This document shows positions 36,539 to 48,900 of a DNA stretch of 64,000 nucleotides, piece after piece. The position numbers and the translations under genes were made by a program. The notes below the pieces were generated by a model. The model did not search any database. It was not told the origin of the DNA and worked only from the letters and a program-made list of their open reading frames with translations. Location of the stretch: NCBI RefSeq assembly GCF_014202345.1, contig NZ_JACHGO010000005.1, forward strand, positions 62,001 to 126,000, in the 5' to 3' direction. The stretch is from Desulfovibrio intestinalis. Lineage in GTDB: Bacteria; Desulfobacterota; Desulfovibrionia; Desulfovibrionales; Desulfovibrionaceae. The first letter of the stretch is position 1, and the number at the start of each line of letters is the position of its first letter.

Positions 36539-37078
36539 TTATAAGACGGGGTCAATCAGCGCGTAGCTGCTTGTGCGCGTGCGGTATACCACATTGATGC
36601 GGCCATTTTCTGCGTTAAAGAAGACCAGAAACTCGCTGCCAATGGAGTCAAGCTGCATAAGCGCCTCATCAAGGTGCAGCGGCTTGGTTGCCAGACGATC
36701 TGTGCCTTCCACAGGCAGTGCAACATCAGTTTCTGCGTCAATGTTGTAGGTGAAGACATCCACATCAGCACTGCGTGCCTTGCGGCGCTGCGTCTTCACT
36801 CGCGAAACCTGACGCTTGATCTGCGCTTCAACCTTGTCGGTCACAAGGTCAATAGCGGCATACATGTCTGAGGTTTGTTCTGTGGCATTGATATGCAGTC
36901 CTTCACCGACGACAGTAACCTCGCAACGGTGGCGGAATTTGTCCACAGTCAACACAACACTTACTTCAAGACCGGAAGATTTGCCAAAAAACCGCCCCAG
37001 CTTTTCAATGCGGCGGCGGGCATATTTCTTAAGGTGGTCGGAGGCTTCAAAGTTTTTGAAGGCGAAAGAGATGTTCAT
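36539..37078 (-). CDS. hpf: ribosome hibernation-promoting factor, long form
   Basis: 179 residues from the ATG at 37078, which has AGGAGG at 37084-37089; the open frame continues to 37174 but without similarity. The N-terminal S30AE domain (1-100) starts M-N-I-S-F-A-F-K-N-F and binds in the 30S decoding channel. The C-terminal domain (about 120-179, with D-E-A-L-M-Q-L-D-S-I-G-S-E-F-L-V-F) is the dimerisation module of long HPF that joins two ribosomes to 100S particles. It lies between rpoN and rapZ in the order usual for the rpoN locus. Confidence 0.95.
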   Translation of the reverse strand: MNISFAFKNFEASDHLKKYARRRIEKLGRFFGKSSGLEVSVVLTVDKFRHRCEVTVVGEGLHINATEQTSDMYAAIDLVTDKVEAQIKRQVSRVKTQRRKARSADVDVFTYNIDAETDVALPVEGTDRLATKPLHLDEALMQLDSIGSEFLVFFNAENGRINVVYRTRTSSYALIDPVL

Positions 37079-37232
37079 ATAATCCTCCTTATTATGGCAG
37101 TTCTCCATGCGGAGAACCAGGAACCCGCCCTTGAGGGACGGTGAAAATCCGGCAAAAGGCCCGGTTTTTCGCAATTTTTGTCTTTCCTTCGTGGGCAGTC
37201 TGATTCAGCTTCTGCCACAGGCGATCAAAAAA

Positions 37233-38657
37233 CTAAAAATGTTCCTTTCGTCTGGAAGAGGACGGAATATCAAGAGCGGTGCGGTACTTTGCCACAGTAC
37301 GCCGTGCGATGTTGACCTTGAGGTGGTCCTTCAGCATTTCGCCAATGCGTTCATCGCTCAGGGGAGACTTGGTGTCTTCATCGGCGATGAATTTTTTTAT
37401 AAGCGCCTTGACACTTTCGGAACCCACCTGACTTCCGTCATCCAGCTCCAAACCGCTATTGAAGAAAAATTTCAGCTCAAAAATACCGTGGGGCGTGGCC
37501 ACATATTTGTTGGTCGTAATTCTGCTGACAGTCGACTCATGCATACTGATGTCGTCTGCAATGTCCTTGAGGATGAGAGGAGCAAGGCGCGATACACCAA
37601 CTTCAAAAAAAGCTTGCTGATGCCTGACAATGCTTTCCATTACCTTGTACAGAGTGCGTTGGCGCTGATAAAGACTCTTGATGAGCCAGCTGGCCGAGCG
37701 CATCTTTTCCGTACAGTATTCCTTTTCTTTGTCTGAGGCTCCCTTCATGTCCATTTGGTTCATGTTGGAAAGCTGCAGTTGTGGCAAGCCATCTTCGTTG
37801 AGCAGTATGACAAATTCGTCACCCATCTTGTACACAAAGACGTCTGGGCTGACGTAGGTTGGCTCTCCGCCTCCAAAGCTGGCCCCTGGAAGGGGGTCAA
37901 GACTTTGAATAATATCCAGATACTCCTTGAGTTCCTCCATATCCAGTTTGAATTTACGCAGCAACGGCTTATAGCGCTTGCCTTCAAGGTCTTCCAGGTG
38001 AGAGCGTATCAGTTCAAGCAGTATGGGATCGCGGTCGTATTTCAGGCTTTTTATTTGCACCAGCAGGCATTCACGCGCGTCACGCGCTGCAACGCCCACG
38101 GGATCAAACAGCTGCACTTTTTCAAGCACTGTCAAAACGTCAGAAGGGTCCGACTCGGTCATCTGTGCAATTTCATCTATGCTGGCGTGCAGATAGCCTG
38201 CGGAAGAAAGATTGCCAATAATGACTTCGCCAATATCTTTTTGCGCGTCAGAGAGCGAAGAAAGGCGCAGTTGCCAAAGCAGGTGCCCTTCAAGGGTCGG
38301 TTTGGCTGAGTAGCGCGCCTCTAGAGGAGAAATGTCTTCAGCAACTTCAAATTCACGAGGCTGCACAAGGCGGGGAGTGCTGGCGAATTCGCCAAGATAG
38401 TCTTCCCAGTCGGCGTCCTTGGCCAAATCCTGGTCGTATACTTCTTCAGTGGCCTTTTCCCGTCGGTCTTCAGCTGGTTCAGCTGAGCCGTCATCGCCCT
38501 GGGATTCTTCCAGAAATGGGTTGTCCAGCATTTCTTGCTGCACAGTCTCCAGAAGCTCCATGCGCGAGAGCTGGAGCAGCTTGATGGCTTGCTGCAATTG
38601 CGGGGTCATCACCAGCTGCTGAGCCAGTTTGAGTTGCTGTCGAAGTTCCAGTGCCAT
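37233..38657 (-). CDS. rpoN: RNA polymerase sigma-54 factor
   Basis: 474 residues. Region I is the glutamine-rich start (Q-Q-L-K-L-A-Q-Q-L-V-M-T-P-Q-L-Q-Q-A), followed by an acidic region II (about 45-85) and the core-binding domain. The DNA-binding part has S-R-I-T-T-N-K-Y near 380, and the RpoN box A-R-R-T-V-A-K-Y-R is at about 452, which contacts the -24 element. It needs AAA+ activators for open complex formation. It begins the operon rpoN-hpf-rapZ-EIIA-EIIB-EIIC. Confidence 0.97.
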   Translation of the reverse strand: MALELRQQLKLAQQLVMTPQLQQAIKLLQLSRMELLETVQQEMLDNPFLEESQGDDGSAEPAEDRREKATEEVYDQDLAKDADWEDYLGEFASTPRLVQPREFEVAEDISPLEARYSAKPTLEGHLLWQLRLSSLSDAQKDIGEVIIGNLSSAGYLHASIDEIAQMTESDPSDVLTVLEKVQLFDPVGVAARDARECLLVQIKSLKYDRDPILLELIRSHLEDLEGKRYKPLLRKFKLDMEELKEYLDIIQSLDPLPGASFGGGEPTYVSPDVFVYKMGDEFVILLNEDGLPQLQLSNMNQMDMKGASDKEKEYCTEKMRSASWLIKSLYQRQRTLYKVMESIVRHQQAFFEVGVSRLAPLILKDIADDISMHESTVSRITTNKYVATPHGIFELKFFFNSGLELDDGSQVGSESVKALIKKFIADEDTKSPLSDERIGEMLKDHLKVNIARRTVAKYRTALDIPSSSRRKEHF

Positions 38658-38837
38658 GAGCCAGTTCCGCCTTGAATGTCCTCAGGAAAGTTTTTTATTT
38701 ACAAGTAGTGTGCCATAGTGGCAAAAATTATGCAATAGCCAGAGGTTGCGAGAGCAAAAACATGGTTTGAAGTGCCTTGAAACAAGCTTTGCCCCATTGT
38801 TTTCAGGGTGTTGGCTTCACGGATGCCAATCGGGGCA

Positions 38838-38877
38838 AAAAATGAAAAAGGGAGGTTGGCCCTCCCTTTTTCATTTT
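38838..38877 (-). terminator. terminator after pyrG
   Basis: A long stem (about 38841-38857 with 38862-38877) joined by a TTGGC-type loop, with an A run on the left that reads as T on the minus strand. It ends the pyrG message ahead of rpoN. Confidence 0.88.
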
Positions 38878-38905
38878 CTATGAGATGTCTTTAAACCCTC
38901 AGGCG

Positions 38906-40597
<1,692 letters not shown>

Positions 40598-40626
40598 TTA
40601 GCCTAAAATCATTTTTTTGGCTAGCA

Positions 40627-40655
40627 TTGACTATCGAAAACAAGGTAAGTAGTGT
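40627..40655 (+). promoter_or_regulatory. likely promoter of the PurQ-like gene
   Basis: TTGACT (40627-40632), 17-nt spacer, TAGTGT (40650-40655) in the pyrG/purQ divergent spacer, leaving an untranslated leader of about 150 nt. The leader contains a GTGCGG...CCGCAC stem (40712-40742); no known riboswitch is recognised. Confidence 0.45.
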
Positions 40656-40810
40656 GTTATTCCCTCTCCAGCATGCGCAGGTACAGCTTGGCTTTGCCTG
40701 CGGCTCGTGAGGTGCGGGCTGACTTCGGCCCAAAGGCCGCACTGTGCACGTCTGCCAGCATCAGCACGGCTCGAAAAGATCTGCTAGCAAGCCAAGGAGG
40801 CTTTACCCGC

Positions 40811-41623
40811 ATGGGCATGGTCAATACGCTGGTTATCACCGGTTATGGAACAAATTCTCATCTGGAAACCGCCCATGCAGCCCGCTTGGCCGGTGCAGAC
40901 AGGGCGGACGTAGTCCACTTTTCAGACATTGTGGCGGCCAAAGTTCGGTTGGCCGACTATCACTTTTTGGTCTTCCCCGGCGGATTTCTAGACGGTGACG
41001 ACTTGGGCGCTGCCCAGGCCGCTGTTATGCGCTGGCGTTACCTCAAGGATGCGCAAGGCGTTCCTTTGCTGCAAAGTTTGCGCGACTTTCTGGATCAGGG
41101 CAAGCTCATTCTCGGCATATGCAACGGCTTTCAGTTGCTGGTTAAACTGGGGGTGTTGCCAGCCTTGGGCGGCGTGCGTTTTGAACGCCAGGTTTCTCTT
41201 GGGCACAACGATTCCGCCCGCTACGAAGATCGCTGGGTGCACTTGCTTCCCAACGCCAAGAGCCCCTGTGTCTTCACCAAGGATATGCCCTTGCTGAGTA
41301 TGCCTGTGCGTCACGGAGAAGGCAAACTTGTGCCGCGCGACGAAGAGTGTCTGCGCCGCCTTGTGTCGGAAAATCTTATCGCGCTTCAATATGCTGATCC
41401 TGAAACAAAGCAGCCCACGCAGGAATATCCTTTAAATCCCAACGGTGCTGCCTTGGCCATTGCCGGACTTACCGATCCGACGGGCCGCGTTCTTGGTCTT
41501 ATGCCGCACCCTGAAGCGTTCCATCATGTGACCAACCATCCGGCCTGGACTCGTGGTGAACTGGATCCTCCAGGAACACTTCTGTTCGTCAATGCCGTGC
41601 GCTACCTGCGCGGACAGCAGTAG
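40811..41623 (+). CDS. purQ: PurQ-like glutamine amidotransferase subunit of FGAM synthase
   Basis: 270 residues from the ATG at 40811, 10 nt after AGGAGG. It is a class I amidotransferase: the nucleophile Cys is in L-G-I-C-N-G-F-Q (about 104), the oxyanion region is F-P-G-G-F near 56, and the His/Glu pair is in P-H-P-E-A-F-H-H near 236. This PurQ type supplies ammonia to PurL for formylglycinamidine ribonucleotide synthesis. No other pur gene is in the window. At 270 residues it is longer than the ~225-residue PurQ of Bacillus, resembling the amidotransferase part of large PurL. Confidence 0.85.
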   Translation: MGMVNTLVITGYGTNSHLETAHAARLAGADRADVVHFSDIVAAKVRLADYHFLVFPGGFLDGDDLGAAQAAVMRWRYLKDAQGVPLLQSLRDFLDQGKLILGICNGFQLLVKLGVLPALGGVRFERQVSLGHNDSARYEDRWVHLLPNAKSPCVFTKDMPLLSMPVRHGEGKLVPRDEECLRRLVSENLIALQYADPETKQPTQEYPLNPNGAALAIAGLTDPTGRVLGLMPHPEAFHHVTNHPAWTRGELDPPGTLLFVNAVRYLRGQQ

Positions 41624-41643
41624 TTTTATAAATTTTGATAATA

Positions 41644-41680
41644 AAAAGAGCCGGGCATGTGACGATGCCCGGCTCTTTTC
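41644..41680. terminator. bidirectional terminator between convergent genes
   Basis: A 15-bp perfect stem (41644-41658 with 41665-41679) with A and T runs on both sides, serving both the PurQ-like gene and the flavoprotein gene on the minus strand. Confidence 0.9.
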
Positions 41681-41703
41681 GTTACGATTTGTTTTTCTGG
41701 CAG

Positions 41704-42846
41704 CTAGCTCTTGTTGCCATTGAACATGCTCTGCACGCTTTTGCTCAACGAGGCCATAGCGTCATCGAATTCGTGCTGCAGGCTGTCCATAAGTTCGCGG
41801 ACAGAGGTGATCTTGTTTACGCGTGACACATTGGCGCCGCAGAAGGCGAATCCGCGTTCAAGGTTTCCCTTCATGGCGTTGATAAGCGCCTGAGCAATGC
41901 AGTAGGGCGTCTTTTCCTGTTCGCAGGTATGCACGCAGTGGAAAACGCATTTGAAGGGCTTTTTGTTGCCTTCGCGTGCTGCGTGAATAAAACTGTTGTC
42001 CAGGGCGCGTCCGGGCATGCCCACCGGGCTTTTGATGATGGTGACGTCTTCAGCCTTGGCGGCAAGGTAAGACTGCTTGAAGCGTTCGTCGGCATCGCAT
42101 TCGTGCGTGGCAACAAAGCGGGTTCCCATCTGCACGCCGGAAGCGCCAAGGTCGAGAAATTTTTTGATGTCTGCACCGGAGTACACACCACCGGCGGCAA
42201 TAATAGGCACAGCTTTGCCGTATTTGTCTTCCAGAGGCTTCACAACTTCAACCACCTGAGGAACCAGCACTTCCAGCGCATGCGCCGGATCATAGAGTTC
42301 TTCAGCCTTGAAACCGAGATGCCCGCCAGCTTTGGGGCCTTCAACCACAAAGGCGTCAGGCACGTAGTTGAAGCGGGAAATCCATTTTTTGGCGATGACA
42401 GAAGCCGCGCGTGCCGAAGAAACTATGGGCACAAGCTTGGTTTTGAAGTCTTCCTTTTTTTCTTCGCACGCTTGAAAAAGGTGCTTGGGCATATCAAGCG
42501 GCAGGCCAGCGCCAGAAAAAATGATGTCCGCTTTGTGCTCAATAGCAGTACGCACCATCTGGCTGAATGTGGTCAGGGCTACCATAAGGTTAACGCCAAC
42601 AATGCCGTTTGTCAGCTGGCGGGCTTTTTCAATTTCATTGCGCAGGGCACGCAGGTTGGCTGTAAGAGGATCCTTGGCAACGTCAGGTTCCTTCATGCCG
42701 ATCATAGCTCCGGCGATGACGCCGATGCCGCCCTGATTGGCCACAGCAGAAGCAAGGCCTGAAAGCGATATTCCAACCCCCATGCCACCCTGAACAACAG
42801 GGATTCTGGCAGTGAGGTTTCCGATTTTAAGTGCGGGAAATGACAT
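41704..42846 (-). CDS. nitronate monooxygenase / enoyl reductase-like FMN protein
   Basis: 380 residues from the ATG at 42846 with GGAGG upstream. TIM-barrel flavoprotein of the 2-nitropropane dioxygenase (NPD/FabK) family: V-V-Q-G-G-M-G-V-G-I-S near residue 15 and A-A-G-G-V-Y-S-G-A-D-I near 224 form the FMN phosphate site, and G-A-S-G-V-Q-M-G-T-R-F-V-A-T follows. The C-terminal part holds several Cys (C-V-F-H-C-V-H-T-C-E), not usual in the short FabK type. Substrate is unknown; annotation as nitronate monooxygenase is by family only. It stands alone. Confidence 0.82.
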   Translation of the reverse strand: MSFPALKIGNLTARIPVVQGGMGVGISLSGLASAVANQGGIGVIAGAMIGMKEPDVAKDPLTANLRALRNEIEKARQLTNGIVGVNLMVALTTFSQMVRTAIEHKADIIFSGAGLPLDMPKHLFQACEEKKEDFKTKLVPIVSSARAASVIAKKWISRFNYVPDAFVVEGPKAGGHLGFKAEELYDPAHALEVLVPQVVEVVKPLEDKYGKAVPIIAAGGVYSGADIKKFLDLGASGVQMGTRFVATHECDADERFKQSYLAAKAEDVTIIKSPVGMPGRALDNSFIHAAREGNKKPFKCVFHCVHTCEQEKTPYCIAQALINAMKGNLERGFAFCGANVSRVNKITSVRELMDSLQHEFDDAMASLSKSVQSMFNGNKS

Positions 42847-43009
42847 TGCAAGACCTCCGTCCTGACTTATATGGAACAAGCTCAACAGCTCCCGTGGGCG
42901 CTACCGAGAGTATCCCCCATATGGAAATTAGGCGCAACAGTAGCTGTAATTTTTATAAGATGCAACAATAGCGTGCACTCTTTTGCGAATAGCGTCAACA
43001 GCCCGGCAT

Positions 43010-45982
43010 TTATAAAGAACAAAGGCCAGAATATGGGCACCACTGACAATGCTTGTCGGGGCGGGCAGTGAACGTTGGGGAATATTCCATATGTAACAGG
43101 GTCAGGGTAAGGGCCGTGCGGCAAAACCCTAGAGCAGCATTCAGATCTTCTTCTACCAGTCCTCCGAAAAGAGGATGCTCTTTCCCCTCATCGCGCAGTT
43201 CCACCAGGGCAGCGTCGCCCAACTGGGCCATACCACAAGCGCCAGCCATCGACAGATAGCACGGCAACTGCAGGCTGGGCAGGCGTGTTCGTAGTTCGTC
43301 AAAGAGGTTTTCAAGGTTTTCCAATTGTTCCGTATCGGCTTCCGTAGCTGGCGTCAGGGCCGCGCACAGACGATCAGCCCGGGTAAAGTACGCCAGGTCA
43401 GTCCACAGGCTGCCGTCATGTTTTTTGATGGTTCCTGTTTTGTAATCAAGCACGTGAAGCAGACCGTCGCGGCGGTCCACGCGGTCCACCGTACCAACAA
43501 AAGCATAGTCGCGTTCGGCCAGCCGCAATGTGGCGCTGATTTCTTTTTCCAGAGCCATAATCATGATGTTGTCTGGTTGGCCTGATAAAAAATGCATGAG
43601 CCGCATGGGGGCTGCCTCTTCCAGCATCAAGCAGCTGTCTGCGGGTAACAGGCGTCGCAGGTCGGCAGCTTCAAGCTGCTCCAAAAAACGCGCACGCACG
43701 GTTTCAGCGGAAATATCACCGGGGCGTATGACCTTGTGCAGATAGGGTTCGTAAAGAGCCTTGAGCGTGTTGTGAATGCAGGTACCGACCGCAGCGGGAT
43801 CATCACCTTCATTGATCTCTTTTGGTGGGCGCAGGTCGCACAAGTATTGCCAGGCGAAGCGCAGGGGGCACTGAAGGTAGACATCCAGCCTGGTGGCGGA
43901 AAGCGGTTTACGCAGCAAATGCGTCAGGGCTGTGTTTAGTTCAACCCCGCGCGTCAGAATTTTTGTTTCAGAAGCGGCAGCCTGTACTTCGCAAGCGGCG
44001 GTTTCAAGAGGCGGTTCACCGGGGGTGAGCAAAGCTCCTCGCCGTTGTTCTTCCTGCCAGAGCAGTTGCTCCACAAAACGGCTGCGGCTTTTTTTACCGT
44101 CAAAGAGTGCAGAACGGCTGATGCCTTCCTGCCAGAAAAAGGAGACTTCATCCGCCCCGGCGCAAAGGCGGTACAAGCTATGCGCAGCGGCCCTTTCACG
44201 ACGGCGTGAATCGGGCAGGCCAAGAGTTTGCCGCAAAGAATCCGGCAGCAGCGGGTCCTGTGCAGGGTTGCCGGGCAGTTTGTCATCAGTGGCATCCACA
44301 ATGAACACCCGGTTAAAATGCAGCAAGCGTGTTTCAAGCATGCCAAGTACTTGCAGGCCTGTAAGCGGCTCGGCCTCAAAGGGCACCCGCTCTTGCCCCA
44401 GCACTTCGCGCACCATTCCGTGCAGCGTTGTGAGGGGAAAATCCGTGTCTGCCAGAAGGTTTTCACGCAAGACGGGCACAGCTTGCCGGATGAGGCGGTA
44501 CATGGCCTCTGCATCCAGGGGAAAGTGTTTCCACAGGTCGCCGCCACGGTTGAGCAAAAAAGAGCACAAGTTTTGCAACACGTCGGCCATGCCCCTTGTG
44601 GTGCTGGCAGTGGATGGCGCATGAACAAGCACATGTAGTGTTTCTTCCAGCAGTTGAGACAAGGGTTCAGGCAGCTGGCTTCGGCAAGAGTTCGCCACTT
44701 CGGCCAGGTCAACGAAGCGTGTGCCTTCGCGTATGTGTTTTTCCAGGGGACGCAGGGCGTCACGAAGCAGCAGGGGCTGCCCGTTGCTATCCTGAGTGCG
44801 CAGCATGGTCACATAGGGGTGACGCAAACATTGCAACACTTGCCGCCAGTAGTACCGCCCCTCGTCGCTTCTGTTTGCCTGAAGCCGCAACAATGCGTCC
44901 AACAACCTATTGAGGGGTGAACGGTCCAGGGGATAACCCATGGAGATGTTAACATCCTTGTTCGGCAAATGATGGAGCACTGGCATGAGCAAGGAGCTGT
45001 CTGTTAGCACTACGGCTGTGGAGGCAGAAGAATCAGCATCATTTGTTTCTACCTGATCGCTTTTGCACTCAGGCTCAAGGTCTCGGCGCAGGGCTGCAAG
45101 CTGCGAATGGCAGTCGTAGCCTGCAAAAAAGTGGAATCGAGGTTGGTGAGATTTTTCTTTCTCGTCAAGCTGCATGGCTGGAAGTGCCTGCGCTTTCCAG
45201 CGGCGCAGCCATGCGGCCTGTTCATCACAAGCCCAATGAATGCCGCTTTCTCTTTCTGCCAAGGCCGGATCACCGTGCAGGCAAAGTTGGGCTCCAGCTT
45301 GCCAAAGACGTTTTAAAAGATGGTCCTCGCCGCCCGTAAGCAGGGAAAAACCAGCCACCACCACGGGACGATCATACTGCGGCTCCAACAGGTAAGGCAC
45401 AGGAGAATCGCTGTGTGCCAAAGCGAAAATATCAAGGCCCGGCGTTGTCCAGTTGTTTTCCAGCAACGCTGTTTCATAGGCTTTGCTGATGCGTCCCAAA
45501 GCGCCCAATAGCGCGGCTGCAGGAGCGGCAACCTCATTTTCCAGATGGGTAAGGTCCGTCGCCTCCACCAGTTGCCCGTACATTTCCTCCAGAAGTGCAG
45601 CCAGCCGCAGACCCCAGGGTAAAAAAAGCGCCATATCCATACGGGCGAAACGGGACGCAAGGCTGCTGTCATCCTGCGCCAGAGCGTTAACGCACTGGTA
45701 CAGTAATGCCACGCGGTCCAGCGTGTTGGCTGTATGCAGCGGAGCGGCACTGTCAAAGGCGCGCCATGAGGCTATCGTGTCGGACAACGTCATGACCTTG
45801 GGCAAAAGCCCTGTGTAGCCTTCAGATGCGTATAGCTGCACAAGATAGCGCCAAGGGCGATTGTGCGGCACAAGCAGCAGGGCCGAGCCAGGGTGCCCGT
45901 GGGTGAGTTGGTTCAAGTAGTCCTTGAGGGCTGGCAAAAAAGGGCGCTGCCAGGGAAAAATCAAAAAGGGCGAGGCATTCAT
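43010..45982 (-). CDS. addB: AddB-type helicase/nuclease subunit
   Basis: 990 residues. The N-terminal part is an UvrD-like fold without a clear Walker A motif, as in many AddB/RexB proteins that lack ATPase activity. The C-terminal PD-(D/E)XK nuclease has L-D-Y-K-T-G near 845. The iron-sulfur staple that frames it is visible: one Cys in Y-L-Q-C-P-L-R-F (about 705) and three in C-Q-W-C-P-Y-S-G-L-C at the C-terminus. With AddA it resects double-strand breaks for RecA in place of RecBCD. Its ATG overlaps the addA stop (ATGA). Confidence 0.9.
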   Translation of the reverse strand: MNASPFLIFPWQRPFLPALKDYLNQLTHGHPGSALLLVPHNRPWRYLVQLYASEGYTGLLPKVMTLSDTIASWRAFDSAAPLHTANTLDRVALLYQCVNALAQDDSSLASRFARMDMALFLPWGLRLAALLEEMYGQLVEATDLTHLENEVAAPAAALLGALGRISKAYETALLENNWTTPGLDIFALAHSDSPVPYLLEPQYDRPVVVAGFSLLTGGEDHLLKRLWQAGAQLCLHGDPALAERESGIHWACDEQAAWLRRWKAQALPAMQLDEKEKSHQPRFHFFAGYDCHSQLAALRRDLEPECKSDQVETNDADSSASTAVVLTDSSLLMPVLHHLPNKDVNISMGYPLDRSPLNRLLDALLRLQANRSDEGRYYWRQVLQCLRHPYVTMLRTQDSNGQPLLLRDALRPLEKHIREGTRFVDLAEVANSCRSQLPEPLSQLLEETLHVLVHAPSTASTTRGMADVLQNLCSFLLNRGGDLWKHFPLDAEAMYRLIRQAVPVLRENLLADTDFPLTTLHGMVREVLGQERVPFEAEPLTGLQVLGMLETRLLHFNRVFIVDATDDKLPGNPAQDPLLPDSLRQTLGLPDSRRRERAAAHSLYRLCAGADEVSFFWQEGISRSALFDGKKSRSRFVEQLLWQEEQRRGALLTPGEPPLETAACEVQAAASETKILTRGVELNTALTHLLRKPLSATRLDVYLQCPLRFAWQYLCDLRPPKEINEGDDPAAVGTCIHNTLKALYEPYLHKVIRPGDISAETVRARFLEQLEAADLRRLLPADSCLMLEEAAPMRLMHFLSGQPDNIMIMALEKEISATLRLAERDYAFVGTVDRVDRRDGLLHVLDYKTGTIKKHDGSLWTDLAYFTRADRLCAALTPATEADTEQLENLENLFDELRTRLPSLQLPCYLSMAGACGMAQLGDAALVELRDEGKEHPLFGGLVEEDLNAALGFCRTALTLTLLHMEYSPTFTARPDKHCQWCPYSGLCSL

Positions 45983-48900
45983 GACAGATCTTCTTTGATG
46001 GGCAGCAGGTCATGACAGTGTGGAACGAGCTCTGAAGCACTGTCCTGTGTCACAAGGCGAAAGCGCCGCTGGTCAAGGTATACCAGCAAACCCCTGGCAG
46101 GCGTTTGCTCTTCATCATTCCCCTGGTTCAGGCAGGTAAGGTATTTTCTGACCTGATCCACATGTTCGTCTTCAGGTTGGCCGCTTTTGTAATCAAGAAC
46201 CAGCAGACCCCAGCTTTCCCGTACTAACAGGTCCATGCGCAAAAGTTGGCCGTCTTCGGTCATGATAGAATGTTCGGGCCAGCCTTTTTCAAGCCAGCGA
46301 GTTGTCTGTGGCTGGGTTGCCAGCCAGTGCAATGCCTCTGTTACGCCCTGGCGCAGATCTGCGTCATCGGGGACGGGCAGAGGATAATGACGCAAACCGA
46401 AATGCAGGGCTGCCTGTACGTCTTCTTGCGGATTGCCCGTGAGGCGCAAATGTTCCAGGCAAAAATGCAGTAAATTACCTCTGTCTTCAGGCCTGAAAGA
46501 AAACGCCGCCAGCGGGTTGCGGAAAATTTTCAAACGAGGCAGCCACTGCATGGGTCGCCAGTCTTCAGGAATGGTATGGTCCAGATTTGAGGCAGGCATG
46601 GAAATTATTACAGGTTCCATCTTTGCCTGTGCTGTTCCCTTGGCAGCGTCGGACTGTACCGCCATATTTTTTTCAGGTGCGCGCACGACAGATGCCTGTG
46701 CTGCCAGCCCGGCGGGCTCAATGGCTTCTGGAGCAGAAGCCAGACTGCCAAGGGTATAGGGAGGCTGCCAGCCCGTGCGCTCCCACAGAATGTCCAGGCC
46801 CGCAAGGACGGGCGACTGCCGTTTGGCCGAGGTGCGAAAGACATACAGGGCGTCTCTGGCGCGCGTAAAAGCCACATAGAGCAGGTTGAGGCTTTCACGG
46901 GCCTGCCGGGCCAAATCTTCATAATATGGACGTCCAAGGGCTTTCTGATTGCGCACCATCATGCTCAACCCCTGGCGTTCATCACGTACCGGCTTGTCTG
47001 AAACGGAGAGACTCAGGCCAGTAAAAGGAACAAAAACCACAGGAGCTTCTAACCCCTTTGACTTGTGCACGGTCATGATGCGCACGGCATCCATATTCTC
47101 CGGCATAGGAACTTTTTCTTCGTTACTTTTTTCACTCCAGTGCTCAAGAAAGGTAGAGAGAGTGGCAAGTCCTTTTTCTTCAGCACTGTGCAACACTTCC
47201 ATAAAGCGGCGTAAAAAAGTGGTTGCTTCAGGAAAACGCTGTTCAACCTGAAGGCGCGCGTACCATTCAAGCACCGTGTCATACGGCGTCATGAGGCCCG
47301 ACTGGCTGAAGAAAGGAGCCAGCAATGTCTGCCATACATGAGGCCAGCGCTGCCGAAAATTTTGATACAAAAAGCCTTTTTTTTGTAAGGCGCACCAGCC
47401 GTCCAAATTTGTATGGGCAAGGTCGGCTGCATCTGCATGGTCATGAAAAATATTGCCCGTAATAAGGGTCAGAAAAGCGATGTTATCATCCGGGCTGTCC
47501 AAAAACGCCAGAAAGGCCACAGTTTGGATAACCAGAGGGTGGGCAGAAAGAAGAAGACTGTTTTCAGTAATGACCGGGATGCCCTGACGTACAAGATGGT
47601 CGGCCAGAAGCGCTGCCCCGTTATTGCTGCGCACCAGAACCAGAACATCGGCCCAGGGACGGTGCGGAGCAATATCTTCGTGCAGGATGTCGCTCAAGCG
47701 CGTGAAAACTGCGTCATTCAAAAGTTCGGCAGAGTCAGCTGATATGTCTTCAATCTGAACAAAACCACTGTCAGGCGTGTGTTCCGGGCATTGCTGCCTT
47801 GTACCAGCAAAGGCGCTTACAAGAGCATTGACAGATGACGTCATAATTTCTTCGCGCAGATCTAACGGCATTTCGTTGGGCAAGAGGGCGCTCATGACGG
47901 CGCGTGCTGTCTCTGGCTGCTCCAGAGGCGAAAAAAGGGCATTATTATGCTCCACCACCTGTCGACTGCTGCGCCAGTTGAAGGGCAGGCTGTCACGGCT
48001 GGTAGTTGCGGCAATAGCCGTGAGGCCCCTGTCGTCCAAAATGCCGTCGAAAAGTTCAGGGTCGCCGTCACGCCAGCCGTAGATTGATTGCTTAACGTCG
48101 CCCACCCAGGTCAGTGAACCGCCGTGGGCAAGGGCTTCTTCCACCAATGGACGCAGAGCGCGCCATTGCTCCTGGCTCGTATCCTGAAATTCATCTACAA
48201 GAAAATGACTGAGGCGGCTGCCCAGACGGCAAAGAGTGTCGGGCACGCCATGATCGCTTTCCAGCACCTGTCGCGCCATATAGGGCACAAGCAAGCCCGG
48301 CAGGGTGCCTTCCTGTTCCTGATTGTGCGAAAAGGCCGCAGCAAGAATGCGGGCCATCCGGATGGAAGGTTCAAGGCGCAAGGCTTGCCGCAAGATGAGC
48401 CCGTCAGTTGTGTACGCCTGGGCTGCCTGGGAAAAAGCTGCGTAAGCGTGCTCCACCTCGTTGTCGATTTTAGCCCCTTTTTTGAAAACCTGAGCTGCTT
48501 CGTCCTTGCACAGATAGGCTGATGTCTTACGCTCGCCATTGGACCAGGCTGTAACGGCTTTCAAGGCATTGGCTTGCCAGGGCAGTTCCCTGCTGGCTGC
48601 CAGTTGTAACAAGTGAACTGCGGTTTCGTGTGCGGTCTTGTTGAGGGCCGTCAGGCGTTCATCAAGCTCGTCATATGAAGAAAGTTCGCCAAAATCACCC
48701 AGAAGCGCGCTATTCAGCAAGGGGCGTAACTGATGGAGCAGTTTTTCTCCAGCCAAAAAGCCCTTGCTGCCTCCGTACCAGACCATAGCCCGGCAAACTT
48801 GCCGCAAGAGGTCGCGCATAGCTTCGTCACCCTGCCACGCTTTTTCCATCAAAAGATCAAGGTAAGGCGTCAGGGCTTCTTCAGTTGCAAAAACAGGCTG

